Of a DNA stretch of 53,516 nt, positions 1 to 8,950 are shown in pieces. Numbering within the stretch: position 1 is the stretch's first letter; every line of letters begins with the position of its first letter. The notes under the pieces were generated by a model. It worked only from the letters and a program-made list of their open reading frames with translations. It had not been told where the DNA came from and searched no databases. The stretch spans positions 1 to 53,516 of the forward strand of contig CAJQOP010000064.1 in NCBI GenBank assembly GCA_905479945.1, written 5' to 3'. The DNA is from an uncultured Glaciecola sp. (GTDB taxonomy: Bacteria; Pseudomonadota; Gammaproteobacteria; Enterobacterales; Alteromonadaceae). The position numbers and the translations under genes were made by a program.

Positions 1-32
1 GTTTATCGCTCTTGCCAGGCATTTTTGTTTTT

Positions 33-230
33 GCTAAGAGCCTCAGCTTGCTAAGAGCCTCAGCTTGCTAAGAGCCTCAGCTTGCTAAGAGCCTCAGCGT
101 GCTAAGAGCCTCAGCGTGCTAAGAGCCTCAGCGTGCTAAGAGCCTCAGCGTGCTAAGAGCCTCAGCGTGCTAAGAGCCTCAGCGTGCTAAGGGCCTCAGC
201 GTGCTAAGAGCCTCAGCGTACTAAGAGCCT
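33..230. repeat. Tandem array of about twelve 17-bp units at the 3' end of sdaA
   Basis: Twelve head-to-tail copies of a 17-bp unit (gctaagagcctcagcgt; the first three copies end in ctt) run without spacers up to 6 bases from the sdaA stop codon. Copy 10 has one change and copy 12 is degenerate. In the sdaA-sense transcript each unit can fold as GCUGAG-GCU-CUUAGC, a 6-bp stem with one G-U wobble. On the other strand the same position is an A-C mismatch, so the structure favours sdaA mRNA. No T-run follows, so it is not a standard terminator. Confidence 0.95.
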
Positions 231-236
231 AAAGAT

Positions 237-1610
237 TTAACATTCAATAATGTTTACAGCTAAGCCACCGCGCGAGGTTTCTTTATATTTCGTTTTCATA
301 TCATTGCCGGTATCCCACATCGTTTTAATCACTTTGTCTAAGGACACTTTATGATTGCCTGTTCCTCTAAAAGCGAGTCTAGAGGCATTAATAGCTTTAA
401 TTGCACCCATTGCATTACGTTCAATGCACGGCACTTGGACTAAGCCTCCAACAGGATCGCAGGTAAGGCCTAAATTATGCTCCATGCCAATTTCAGCAGC
501 ATTTTCGACGGCAACAACAGAGCCCCCTAATACTTCGGTTAATGCTCCTGCAGCCATAGAGCAAGCGACTCCAACTTCTCCCTGACAACCTACTTCAGCA
601 CCAGATATAGAAGCATTCTTTTTGTATAATATACCAATGGCTGCGGCTGTAAGAAGATAACGACACGCCGTATCGTCGTCAACTGGGCGAATGAACTTGT
701 CAAAATAGCATAACACCGCGGGAATGATACCTGCAGCGCCGTTTGTAGGAGCTGTAACAACTCTTCCCCCAGCTGCGTTTTCTTCATTAACAGCTAATGC
801 AAATAGGTTAACCCAATCCATTGCTTGCATAGGGTCATTACTGTTTTCATTTTTTAATTTTCTGTACAAACCGTAGGCTCTTCGATGAACTTTAAGCCCG
901 CCGGGTAAAATACCTTCAGTATCAATTCCATTCTGAACGCATTCCTTCATAACGCCCCAAATATGCACAAGGCGCTCACGCAAAACTTCTTCTGACATGA
1001 ATGAAATCTCATTTCTTAGCATCAGGGTACTAATTGAAAATCCATTATCTTGGCAGATTTGCATCAATTCGGTTGCAGTCGAAAATGGAAACGGAGCATC
1101 TATTTGCTGTTCGGCAAATTTTTCTTCTTTCTGAGCTTGAAATTCAGACTCTTCAACGATGAATCCGCCACCAATTGAATAATAGGTTTTTTGCAATACA
1201 CACTGAGTTCCAGCAAACGCGAAGAAGGTCATTCCATTAGAGTGCAAGGGGAGTGTTTTTCTGCGGTGGAACACTACTGCGCCGTCTTTTGGAAATAGTA
1301 TTGAGTGCTCTTGGTTTAACTTTAGCGATTGATTTTTTTGAACATCAGTGAGCATTCGGTCAACTTCTTTAACCGGAACATTTTCGGGTGAGTAACCCAT
1401 TAAGCCTAAAATTACCGCTTTCCCGGTGCCGTGACCTTTGCCCGTTTGCCCTAAAGAGCCATAGAGCTCTGTTTTTATCGCTGTAGTTTGTGCGAACACC
1501 TCTGCGTCCTTTAATGCCTTACAGAACTCGACTGCAGCGCGCATTGGCCCTACAGTATGTGAACTAGATGGCCCAATACCTACTTTAAACATGTCAAAAA
1601 CACTGATCAT
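237..1610 (-). CDS. sdaA: L-serine ammonia-lyase, iron-sulfur single-chain type
   Basis: Deaminates L-serine to pyruvate and ammonia in the cytosol. The 457-residue protein has the full single-chain layout: an N-terminal beta domain beginning with the family motif GPSSSHT (13-19) and a C-terminal alpha domain carrying the [4Fe-4S] cluster. Cysteines at 342, 384 and 395 have the spacing of the Legionella enzyme. The protein ends in Cys457, matching the terminal cysteine that in that enzyme reaches back to cap the fourth iron. The intact C-terminus therefore argues for a functional protein. The ATG start has only a weak ribosome site. The gene stands alone, with a 17-bp repeat array directly after its stop. 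sdaA versus sdaB cannot be separated from one sequence. Confidence 0.96.
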   Translation of the reverse strand: MISVFDMFKVGIGPSSSHTVGPMRAAVEFCKALKDAEVFAQTTAIKTELYGSLGQTGKGHGTGKAVILGLMGYSPENVPVKEVDRMLTDVQKNQSLKLNQEHSILFPKDGAVVFHRRKTLPLHSNGMTFFAFAGTQCVLQKTYYSIGGGFIVEESEFQAQKEEKFAEQQIDAPFPFSTATELMQICQDNGFSISTLMLRNEISFMSEEVLRERLVHIWGVMKECVQNGIDTEGILPGGLKVHRRAYGLYRKLKNENSNDPMQAMDWVNLFALAVNEENAAGGRVVTAPTNGAAGIIPAVLCYFDKFIRPVDDDTACRYLLTAAAIGILYKKNASISGAEVGCQGEVGVACSMAAGALTEVLGGSVVAVENAAEIGMEHNLGLTCDPVGGLVQVPCIERNAMGAIKAINASRLAFRGTGNHKVSLDKVIKTMWDTGNDMKTKYKETSRGGLAVNIIEC

Positions 1611-1754
1611 TTATTACCGCTTTAATAATAGTTTTTCCCGCGTTCAGTTTTACACAGATTGCTCAATATACAAGTGAGAATTGCTAATCAGTTGCATTAG
1701 ATATGTTAATGCTATGTTATTTGAATGGAAATTCTGTGGCTGCAGTGGTTAAAA

Positions 1755-1815
1755 GCTCTTTTAGCTGGCGCGCTTTTAGCTAGCGCTTTCAGCTGGGGCC
1801 CTCTTTGCTAGCGCA
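1755..1815. repeat. Degenerate 13-14-bp GC-rich repeat between nudL and sdaA
   Basis: Four or five imperfect copies of a motif like ttttagctagcgc stand out as GC-rich in an AT-rich gap. They lie about 50 bp downstream of the nudL stop and about 150 bp upstream of the sdaA start. The copies differ from each other, so this looks like an old, decayed array. The rest of the gap (1611-1863) shows no gene. Confidence 0.55.
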
Positions 1816-1863
1816 TCTTGTTATTAGACTATTTTCTATAGTGTTTTGGAAGAGTCTATGAAT

Positions 1864-2454
1864 TTAAGAATAAAAATCAATTTGCTTACACAACAATGCT
1901 GTCATACCAGCGGTGGCTCCCCAAATAACATCATTCTCATATTGAATAAAATAAACCGGGAAGCTTTTTTTTCTTCTTTCTACATGGTGAACAAAATAGT
2001 TTTGCTGATCCATCAAGTGCGCCAAGGGGACTTGGAAAACTCGACTTACTTCATTTTCATCAATATTAAGGTCAGTAACTAAGTCGACTGACTCATCCAA
2101 AATACCTATAACTGGGAGTACCGCAAAGCCACTAATCGTATTATATTCAGGCAAAGTACCTAATATTCTCACTTTGTTTGGGTTTAAGCCTATTTCTTCT
2201 TTAGCTTCACGCAATGCGGTAAAGATAAGCGATTCATCCGAGTTTTCGTATTTACCCCCAGGGAAACTAATTTGACTTGCATGATGGTTCAAGTGACTAG
2301 CACGCTGAGTAAATAGTACATGCAGATCGTCAAAGGGTGGTTGCAAGCATATTAATACAGCAGCTGGGCGCATTTCTGCTGGAAATGGAAAGTCATGTGA
2401 TGGACCTGCTGACCATGGCAGGTGAAATTTTGACAAAAAATCTTTTTCGTTCAT
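1864..2454 (-). CDS. nudL: NUDIX hydrolase, CoA pyrophosphatase family (NudL/YeaB-like)
   Basis: Predicted to cleave coenzyme A or acyl-CoA into 3',5'-ADP and a phosphopantetheine, a housekeeping role. The 196-residue protein shows the UPF0035 signature that marks this subgroup: LFTQRASHLNHH (48-59), then SFPGG (63-67), followed by the NUDIX helix ending LREAKEEIGL (81-90). The spacing between GG and the helix glutamate is that of NudL proteins rather than of generic NUDIX boxes. It overlaps the upstream pabB by four bases (ATGA), so the two are probably translationally coupled. The same pabB-nudL order is common in gammaproteobacteria, which supports the name. Confidence 0.88.
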   Translation of the reverse strand: MNEKDFLSKFHLPWSAGPSHDFPFPAEMRPAAVLICLQPPFDDLHVLFTQRASHLNHHASQISFPGGKYENSDESLIFTALREAKEEIGLNPNKVRILGTLPEYNTISGFAVLPVIGILDESVDLVTDLNIDENEVSRVFQVPLAHLMDQQNYFVHHVERRKKSFPVYFIQYENDVIWGATAGMTALLCKQIDFYS

Positions 2455-3932
2455 ATTGTTGACGTTCCTGAATCAGGGTCCGGTAACATTGTTGCTTCCA
2501 GTATAGGAAGTATTTTGGCCACTTTATCTAAACTCTCTTGATACTCTGATTGAATCTCAGAATCCAATACGATGCCGCCGCCAGCCCAACAATATAGAGT
2601 ATTGTGTTCAGCAAGAAGAGTGCGAATACAAATACTTGTATCCATATCATCTCTTACCCCTATATAACCAATACTGCCACAATAAATACTGCGCTTGTCA
2701 GGCTCTAATTCTTGGATGATTTGCATCGCTCTGCGTTTTGGAGCACCAGTAATTGAGCCTCCCGGGAAAGCGCCTTTAAGCAACTGGATTACCGAAGAGC
2801 TCGGTTTTAACTGACCAAGTACTGTGCTGACCATATGATGAACAGCAGGGTAGCTTTCTAGTTTAAATAGTGCTGGCACCGCTACTGAATGAGGCTGGCA
2901 ATGCTTACTTAAATCATTTCTTAACAAATCCACTATCATCAAGTTTTCAGCTCTGTCTTTCTCTGAATTAAGTAATTCATCACTGAGTTTTACATCATCT
3001 AAGGCATTTTGTGAACGCTTGCGTGTTCCTTTAATAGGTTTTGTTTCAACTTTCCCTGCTTTGACCTGCAAGAAACGTTCAAGCGAAAGGCTCAATATAC
3101 AACAGTTATCTAAACGAATGAATGCTGAAAAAGGAGCTTTGTTGACGGCTCTTAATTTTTCGTATGCAGCCCATTCAGAGCCTTCATATTTTGCATGAAA
3201 TCTTTGTGCAAAATTTATTTGATAACAATCACCAGCATGCAAATACTCATCTATTTTTTGCAGTTGTTTATGATAGCTAGTTTGAGTTTGGTTGGCCTCC
3301 CATAGCGTTAATTGCCTAAATTGCTTCTCTTTTCTAATAGGAACATTATTTTTTAAAGCCTCATCACTTGCCACCGAAGTCTTATTTGCAGCGCGCAACA
3401 AATGCGCTCGATTTTGGTCAATAAAGCACAGGTATACCTTTTGCGTTCTGTTATCGAATACTAAACTTTGATCGTAAATACCAATGGCCAATTCTGGGGC
3501 TGCGTATTGCTCAGGATTATCATCCTTAATCGCATCTAATTGGATATTCATATCGTAGTTAAAATATCCTAAAGCGCCACACAGAAAGGGCAGTGGAGAG
3601 CTGTTGCTCGAATCCACCATTGATTTGAATGCATTGTGAATTTGTTCTAAACGTTCGAATGGACAGCTCGCAGACGCGGTTGAGTTATTCGACAGAAGGC
3701 TATCCCAACCGGATTGAGCAGTTTCATTTAGCTGGTCGTTCTTTAACGTGAGTTTTGCCACTGGGGTATGCACGATAATATCGTATCGGCCATCACTCAG
3801 TTGATTGTTGCAAGTATCAAGCAACATAGCCCAGGGTAAATGCTGAAATTTAGAGAATACCTGCGCAGCTGGAATGCCTTGCAGTTCTGTGCACTCTTGA
3901 ATATTAATCGGTAGCGGCAATGTCATACTCAT
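2451..3932 (-). CDS. pabB: Aminodeoxychorismate synthase component I
   Basis: Uses ammonia from a glutaminase partner (PabA/TrpG, not in this window) to convert chorismate to 4-amino-4-deoxychorismate for folate synthesis. The 493-residue protein has an N-terminal anthranilate-synthase-I-like region and a C-terminal chorismate-binding domain. PIKGT at 299-303 carries Lys301, the lysine that forms the covalent intermediate in PabB and is replaced in TrpE, so this is PabB and not anthranilate synthase. Other signatures are ENLMIVDLLRNDL (329-341) and GGSITGAPKRRAMQ (391-404). The usual SPE near 284 reads SLE here, a small deviation. The start is uncertain: a second ATG lies two codons in and neither has a good ribosome site. 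It heads a pabB-nudL pair divergent from fumarase. Confidence 0.95.
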   Translation of the reverse strand: MSMTLPLPINIQECTELQGIPAAQVFSKFQHLPWAMLLDTCNNQLSDGRYDIIVHTPVAKLTLKNDQLNETAQSGWDSLLSNNSTASASCPFERLEQIHNAFKSMVDSSNSSPLPFLCGALGYFNYDMNIQLDAIKDDNPEQYAAPELAIGIYDQSLVFDNRTQKVYLCFIDQNRAHLLRAANKTSVASDEALKNNVPIRKEKQFRQLTLWEANQTQTSYHKQLQKIDEYLHAGDCYQINFAQRFHAKYEGSEWAAYEKLRAVNKAPFSAFIRLDNCCILSLSLERFLQVKAGKVETKPIKGTRKRSQNALDDVKLSDELLNSEKDRAENLMIVDLLRNDLSKHCQPHSVAVPALFKLESYPAVHHMVSTVLGQLKPSSSVIQLLKGAFPGGSITGAPKRRAMQIIQELEPDKRSIYCGSIGYIGVRDDMDTSICIRTLLAEHNTLYCWAGGGIVLDSEIQSEYQESLDKVAKILPILEATMLPDPDSGTSTI

Positions 3933-4030
3933 AAATAATTAGTTTTTTTTGTCGGAACAAACGCGAGTTAGGTAGTATACTTGGCTAATTATTAAAACAA
4001 TATCAATCTTTAAAAATAACAGGGGCCATC

Positions 4031-5572
4031 ATGACCGTCATTCGTCAACAAGACTTTATAGACAGTATTGAAGATGCGTTGCAATTCATCTCATATTATC
4101 ACCCGTTAGATTACGTTAAGGCGGTTGAAGCGGCATACAATCGTGAAGAAAGCCAAGCAGCAAAAGACGCGATGGCTCAGATTCTGATTAACTCAAGAAT
4201 GTCAGCTGAGGGTAAACGTCCACTATGCCAAGATACTGGTATTGTGACTTGCTTTGTGAAAATTGGCATGGGGATAAATTGGGATAAAACCGATATGACG
4301 GTCCAAGAGATGGTAGATGAGGGTACTCGCAGAGCATATTTAAATCCAGATAACCCTCTGCGTGCATCTATTGTTGCTGACCCAGCAGGTGCAAGAAAAA
4401 ACACGAAAGATAATACTCCAGCAGTTGTTCATATGGATACCGTCAAAGGCAATAAAATTGAGGTAATGATAGCCGCAAAGGGCGGCGGTTCAGAAAATAA
4501 ATCTAAGCTGGTTATGTTAAATCCAAATGATGATATTGCAGAATGGGTCGTTAAAACGCTACCGACTATGGGTGCGGGATGGTGCCCACCAGGAATGTTG
4601 GGCATCGGCATTGGCGGTACTGCAGAAAAAGCGGCCGTATTGGCAAAAGAAAGCTTGATGGATCCTGTTGACATCCAAGAGTTGATGGAGCGTGGAGCAG
4701 AAACAACAGAAGAGAAGCTTCGATTAGATATATTCAAAAAAGTAAATGATTTAGGCATTGGCGCTCAGGGTTTAGGCGGTTTAACTACCGTGGTTGACGT
4801 AAAAATTAAATCAATACCCACTCATGCTGCCTCTTTACCCGTCGCGATGATCCCAAACTGCGCAGCAACACGTCACGCACATTTTTACCTTGATGGTTCT
4901 GGCGCATCTGAGCTGCAAGCTCCGAGATTAGAAGACTGGCCTGAAATAACATGGGAAGTTAGCAAGGATACTCGACGCGTAAATTTAAACGATATTACTA
5001 AACAAAGCATTCAAGATTGGAAAGTTGGTGAAACTGTTTTGCTTAGCGGTAAAATGTTAACTGGCCGTGATGCAGCGCATAAACGTATTGAAACTATGTT
5101 CAACAATGGTGAAGACTTGCCGGATGGTGTTGATTTTACCAATCGTTTTATTTATTACGTTGGTCCGGTTGATGCAGTGAGAGATGAAGCTGTAGGTCCT
5201 GTAGGACCTACAACGGCTACCCGTATGGATAAATTCACCGACATGATGCTAGAGAAAACAGGTTTAATTGGCATGATTGGTAAAGCAGAACGCGGTCCTG
5301 CAACAGTCAAGAGTATTGCAAAACACAAATCAGTTTATTTAATGGCTGTTGGTGGCGCTGCCTATTTGGTTTCTAAGGCGATTAAAAAATCCAGAGTTGT
5401 CGCTTTTGAAGACTTAGGTATGGAAGCTATTTACGAGTTTGACGTTGTCGATATGCCGGTTACCGTTGCGGTTGATAGCACAGGCGCGAATGCTCATGAA
5501 ATTGGCCCCGCTATATGGAAAGCTAAAATTGCAGACTTAGATTCGGTCCTCAAAGGTAATGTAAATAAATGA
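4031..5572 (+). CDS. fumA: Fumarate hydratase, class I (iron-sulfur, oxygen-sensitive)
   Basis: Interconverts fumarate and malate in the TCA cycle with a [4Fe-4S] cluster. It is a single chain of 513 residues, with the alpha domain (about 1-290) joined to the beta domain (about 330-510). The three cluster cysteines are visible: Cys66 in CQDTG, Cys185 in GWCPPGM and Cys277 in PNCAATRHAH. Their spacing is close to that of characterised class I enzymes. SGKMLTGRDAAHKR near 340 opens the beta domain. The ribosome site AGGGG lies about 6 bases before the ATG. It overlaps the next gene, rmuC, by four bases (ATGA). The symbol is by homology; fumA and fumB cannot be told apart here. Confidence 0.96.
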   Translation: MTVIRQQDFIDSIEDALQFISYYHPLDYVKAVEAAYNREESQAAKDAMAQILINSRMSAEGKRPLCQDTGIVTCFVKIGMGINWDKTDMTVQEMVDEGTRRAYLNPDNPLRASIVADPAGARKNTKDNTPAVVHMDTVKGNKIEVMIAAKGGGSENKSKLVMLNPNDDIAEWVVKTLPTMGAGWCPPGMLGIGIGGTAEKAAVLAKESLMDPVDIQELMERGAETTEEKLRLDIFKKVNDLGIGAQGLGGLTTVVDVKIKSIPTHAASLPVAMIPNCAATRHAHFYLDGSGASELQAPRLEDWPEITWEVSKDTRRVNLNDITKQSIQDWKVGETVLLSGKMLTGRDAAHKRIETMFNNGEDLPDGVDFTNRFIYYVGPVDAVRDEAVGPVGPTTATRMDKFTDMMLEKTGLIGMIGKAERGPATVKSIAKHKSVYLMAVGGAAYLVSKAIKKSRVVAFEDLGMEAIYEFDVVDMPVTVAVDSTGANAHEIGPAIWKAKIADLDSVLKGNVNK

Positions 5573-7191
5573 TACCGACCTTTTTACAGCCGTTCATAAA
5601 CATGGAAGTTGCGATAGCTGCGGGCTCTTTTGCCTTGTTTGCTATATTTATTGTATGGTTAATGATGCGATCACTAAATAAGCGACGGAATAATGATGTG
5701 TATGCTGCGCATCAAATAGAAGTGAGCGCATTGACTGATTTGAATACTGCCAATATTAGCGAGCAAAAAGTGCTATATGAAGCTCAGATTCAATCATTAG
5801 AGCAAACAATAGCCCTTGATAAGCAGTCCATAGGTCAATCTGACACTAAAGTTATTGAGTTGCAAAACAGCATGCTCAAGAATGATAATGAATATAAGCT
5901 GCAATTAGAGACAGGTCGCAGCATTATCGCAGATAATCAGCGTGAAATTGGGATCTTAAGTCAAAAAGCCGATGAACTTAAGCGAAAGCAATCTGAGTTT
6001 GATTCACTTTCGATGAAGTTGGAAGAAGTTAGTAGTAAATACTCGGATTTACAAGCAGTTCATCAATCTCAGCAAGCTGGTTTTGAGCAAGAACGAAAGA
6101 GTTTTACTGAAAAACTAAGCTTGTTAGAAAACGCTGAGAAGCAACTTTCTGTTCAGTTTGAGAATCTAGCGAATAAGATCTTTGAGCAAAAGTCAGAGAA
6201 ATTCACGAAAACAAGTGAGTCTGGTATTACTCAACTTATCGCACCATTAAAAGACCAAATCGAAACATTTAAGCGCCAAATTTCAGACCAATATGTAAAA
6301 GAAGGTCAAGAAAGAGCGTCATTAAAAACCGAGATATTAGGTTTAAAAGAATTAAATATTCAAATTACTGAAGAGGCCGCGGCCTTAACTAATGCGCTTA
6401 AAGGTGACAACAAGCAGCAAGGAAATTGGGGTGAGCTTGTTCTAGAACGTATTCTAAGCGAGTCGGGTTTAAGAAGTGGACATGAATATGAAACCCAAAA
6501 ATCGTTAAAAGATGACGATGGAAAACGATATCAGCCAGATGTCATTGTACATTTGCCTAATGACAAAGATATTATTATAGATTCAAAAGTTTCGTTGATT
6601 GCGCATGAAAAATATGTCAATGCGGATAATGATGAAGACAGACAACGTGCAATAAAAGAACACGTTAATTCACTTAACGCTCATATAAAAGGTTTGAGTA
6701 AAAAAGATTACCAAGATTTAACTGGGGTACGAACGCTCGATTACGTGCTCATGTTTATTCCCATTGAATCAGCTTTTATATCGGCCATCGAGCATGCTCC
6801 CGAGCTTATAAAACGCGCTTTAGACAATCAAATAATGCTGGTTAGCCCAACTAATCTGCTGGTAGCGCTGCGTACGATTAATAATATATGGCAGTATGAG
6901 TACCAGAACCAAAATGCTAATAAAATCGCTGATCAAGCTCGCAAAATGTACGATAAATTTCATGGCTTTATTAATGATATGGAGAAAATAGGGCGCAATG
7001 TTGATGCCACATCTAAAGCGTATGAAGCAGCTATGGGCAAGCTATCTACAGGCAGAGGCAACTTGGTGAGGCAAGCAGAGTTATTCAAAAAACTCGGGGT
7101 AACACCGACTAAGTCGTTAGATAGTAGTTTAGTTGATAACAGCTCTGACGGCGAAGATGATGATGGCAGTGGCGACGAAAAACCGGAATAG
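5569..7191 (+). CDS. rmuC: DNA recombination protein RmuC family
   Basis: RmuC proteins limit inversions between inverted repeats and are thought to be nucleases. The 540-residue protein has one N-terminal membrane segment (about 14-33), a long coiled coil (about 45-210) and the conserved RmuC domain (about 215-490). The domain includes NWGELVLERIL, YQPDVIVHLPNDKDIIIDSKVSL, where the D...DSK spacing resembles a PD-(D/E)XK core, and the LDYVLMFIPIESAF block. The last 20 residues are an acidic tail. It is translationally coupled to fumarase by an ATGA overlap, an operon pairing without an obvious functional link. Confidence 0.93.
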   Translation: MIPTFLQPFINMEVAIAAGSFALFAIFIVWLMMRSLNKRRNNDVYAAHQIEVSALTDLNTANISEQKVLYEAQIQSLEQTIALDKQSIGQSDTKVIELQNSMLKNDNEYKLQLETGRSIIADNQREIGILSQKADELKRKQSEFDSLSMKLEEVSSKYSDLQAVHQSQQAGFEQERKSFTEKLSLLENAEKQLSVQFENLANKIFEQKSEKFTKTSESGITQLIAPLKDQIETFKRQISDQYVKEGQERASLKTEILGLKELNIQITEEAAALTNALKGDNKQQGNWGELVLERILSESGLRSGHEYETQKSLKDDDGKRYQPDVIVHLPNDKDIIIDSKVSLIAHEKYVNADNDEDRQRAIKEHVNSLNAHIKGLSKKDYQDLTGVRTLDYVLMFIPIESAFISAIEHAPELIKRALDNQIMLVSPTNLLVALRTINNIWQYEYQNQNANKIADQARKMYDKFHGFINDMEKIGRNVDATSKAYEAAMGKLSTGRGNLVRQAELFKKLGVTPTKSLDSSLVDNSSDGEDDDGSGDEKPE

Positions 7192-7277
7192 TATATTGCT
7201 ACAGAAGTGCTTGCGTGAACGAATGTATAAATGGCGTAATTAAGCGCTATAGCTGCAGCTTGTAAATGAGCGTTTTA

Positions 7278-7337
7278 ATTGACAGCTTTCATTGACAGTT
7301 TTCATTGACAGCTTTCATTGACAGCTTTAATTGACAC
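7278..7337. repeat. 13-bp tandem repeat crossing the 3' end of the 7327-8436 gene
   Basis: Four full copies and one partial copy of a 13-bp unit (attgacagctttc) are laid head to tail. The fourth copy contains the stop codon of the minus-strand gene and the partial fifth copy encodes its last residues, so expansion or contraction of the array would stay largely downstream of that gene. The rest of the gap between rmuC and this gene shows nothing else. Confidence 0.9.
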
Positions 7338-8436
7338 TGTCGTAAATGTTATTTGTCTCAATGTTTTTGCCCTCACTTAAATCTTTATATTCCTCTTGCG
7401 TAAGATCAAAGCGATACAACAATGTATATATAGCCTGTTGTTGTAATTCGTTTTCTTGCTGTTTCGCAATGCTGTACAAAACTTCTTTTAAGTCGCTTGA
7501 CCTATTCAATGTGCCAGTTTGAATTGAATCCATAATAATAGACTGAATACCTTTGTTTGCTTCAGTTTGATTAAATGCGTCCAGAGCAAGCTGTTTTCTT
7601 TGAGCTGAATTACTAAAGCGCAATAGTTGACTAAAGTAATGAGGTTTATCTTCTGTTTTGCTGTTTTGTGCAGCGCGCAAGAGCCTATCTCTTATTTGTT
7701 GGTTCTCTATGGAACTTAACTCATAGGGCATTAGCATGTCTAAAGCCCGCAAGGTTTGATCGTTGTTTTCACTGAAAATGGCAATATCTTTTAAGGAAGT
7801 GATTATGTTAGGAGACTTTAGACCTGTGCGTGCAGCAAGTTCCAAAAAGTTAGTCGCATTGTTCGGATCGTCATTTAGTAAAGTGACTTCCATAACACTT
7901 AGCATAGCCGGCTGGCTTATTTCTTGTGGCAAGCCCATGATGATAGATACCAACAAATAGTTCTCTTGAGAATCGATGGGTAGCCGCTGAAGATACTCTA
8001 ACAGTGCGGCTAAATCTGAACTTGAGGCTATTAGCACATTGCGAATATCGTCAAGCTTCATGCCATATTCGCTATAGTCTGATCCAGACGCTGCATATGT
8101 AACAAACTCACTAAACAGTGTAATAATATCTTTTTCTGTCTGCTCTTGTTCTAAGTCTACCGTTGTTGAATTAGCATCTTCAGAATCATTGGAATTTATT
8201 TCAAAATCAACTTGTGACGACTGACCTGCAGAGCGCAAAGAAGATGCTGAAGAAACCGCGTGCGTCTTATCGAGCAATGCTGTCTTTTCAATTTTGGTAT
8301 CTGATAGGCTGAGCTTTTGTAATGGAAGGTTGGTAATAATATAATCTGGTTTAGACAGACTTCCCGCTAAATAACCTGCAACAAAAGTAATGCATAAGCA
8401 ACATAATGCTAAGACTACTTTTGTGCTTATATTCAT
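7327..8436 (-). CDS. Unknown protein with N-terminal membrane anchor
   Basis: I do not recognise a family. The ATG at 8436 is preferred over the TTG six bases upstream because AAGG lies nine bases before it; this gives 369 residues. An uncleaved-looking hydrophobic segment (about 6-26, rich in Ala, Leu, Cys and Gly) is followed by a Ser/Asp-rich linker (about 45-95). The remainder is an entirely helical-looking domain of Leu/Ala/Gln repeats. This could be a TPR- or HEAT-like periplasmic domain, but I cannot assign repeats with confidence. It is transcribed alone, in line with osmC upstream after an 87-bp gap. The last codons lie inside a 13-bp tandem array. Confidence 0.75.
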   Translation of the reverse strand: MNISTKVVLALCCLCITFVAGYLAGSLSKPDYIITNLPLQKLSLSDTKIEKTALLDKTHAVSSASSLRSAGQSSQVDFEINSNDSEDANSTTVDLEQEQTEKDIITLFSEFVTYAASGSDYSEYGMKLDDIRNVLIASSSDLAALLEYLQRLPIDSQENYLLVSIIMGLPQEISQPAMLSVMEVTLLNDDPNNATNFLELAARTGLKSPNIITSLKDIAIFSENNDQTLRALDMLMPYELSSIENQQIRDRLLRAAQNSKTEDKPHYFSQLLRFSNSAQRKQLALDAFNQTEANKGIQSIIMDSIQTGTLNRSSDLKEVLYSIAKQQENELQQQAIYTLLYRFDLTQEEYKDLSEGKNIETNNIYDSVN

Positions 8437-8523
8437 AGCCAATTACCTTGTTAATGAGCAGCCTAGCTAATGGCCTTCTATAATTTTCTACAATTCTCTT
8501 TTATCTCTATAAGAACTAAAGTA

Positions 8524-8931
8524 TTAACTGTTCTCTATGGCGAAGCTGGTAGTAATATCAACGTTACCGGTTAACATAAGCATTACAGAGCAATATTTTT
8601 CGGTACTAAGTTGAACTGCCCTAGCTAAGTGCTTTTCGTTAATTTCATTGCCTTGTACAACGAAATGAGCATGTATCTTAGTGAACTTTCTAGGAGCAGT
8701 TTCGGCCCGCTCAGCATCTAATTCACAATAACAGCCATGCATGTCCTGTCGGGATTTACGCATAATTTCAACTACGTCAACAGATGAACAAGCACCAACA
8801 GAAATTAGAACAGATTCCATTGGAGACAAACCGTTTCCATTTCCATCTAGGCTTAATTTGTTACCATTATCCATCTCACCTTCAAAACCTAGCCCTTCTT
8901 CCGAGGGTTGCCAAACAACTGTTGCCTTCAT
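8524..8931 (-). CDS. OsmC-family peroxiredoxin-like protein (YhfA type)
   Basis: OsmC proteins reduce organic hydroperoxides with a two-cysteine centre; YhfA-type members are less well characterised. The 135-residue protein has the two expected cysteines, in GACSSVDVV and in KYCSVMLML, on the two conserved helices. The start is placed at the ATG at 8931 because AGGAG lies five bases upstream. A longer frame from 8964 would overlap the upstream gene and adds 11 residues with no family similarity. It follows the CvfB-like gene after 19 bases, so the two are probably cotranscribed. The exact substrate is unknown. Confidence 0.88.
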   Translation of the reverse strand: MKATVVWQPSEEGLGFEGEMDNGNKLSLDGNGNGLSPMESVLISVGACSSVDVVEIMRKSRQDMHGCYCELDAERAETAPRKFTKIHAHFVVQGNEINEKHLARAVQLSTEKYCSVMLMLTGNVDITTSFAIENS

Positions 8932-8950
8932 TACTGCTCCTGAGGTAATT

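Noticed and set aside
33..230. CRISPR array
   Set aside because: Units are 17 bp, abut each other without spacers, and no cas gene is in the window. It is a simple tandem array.
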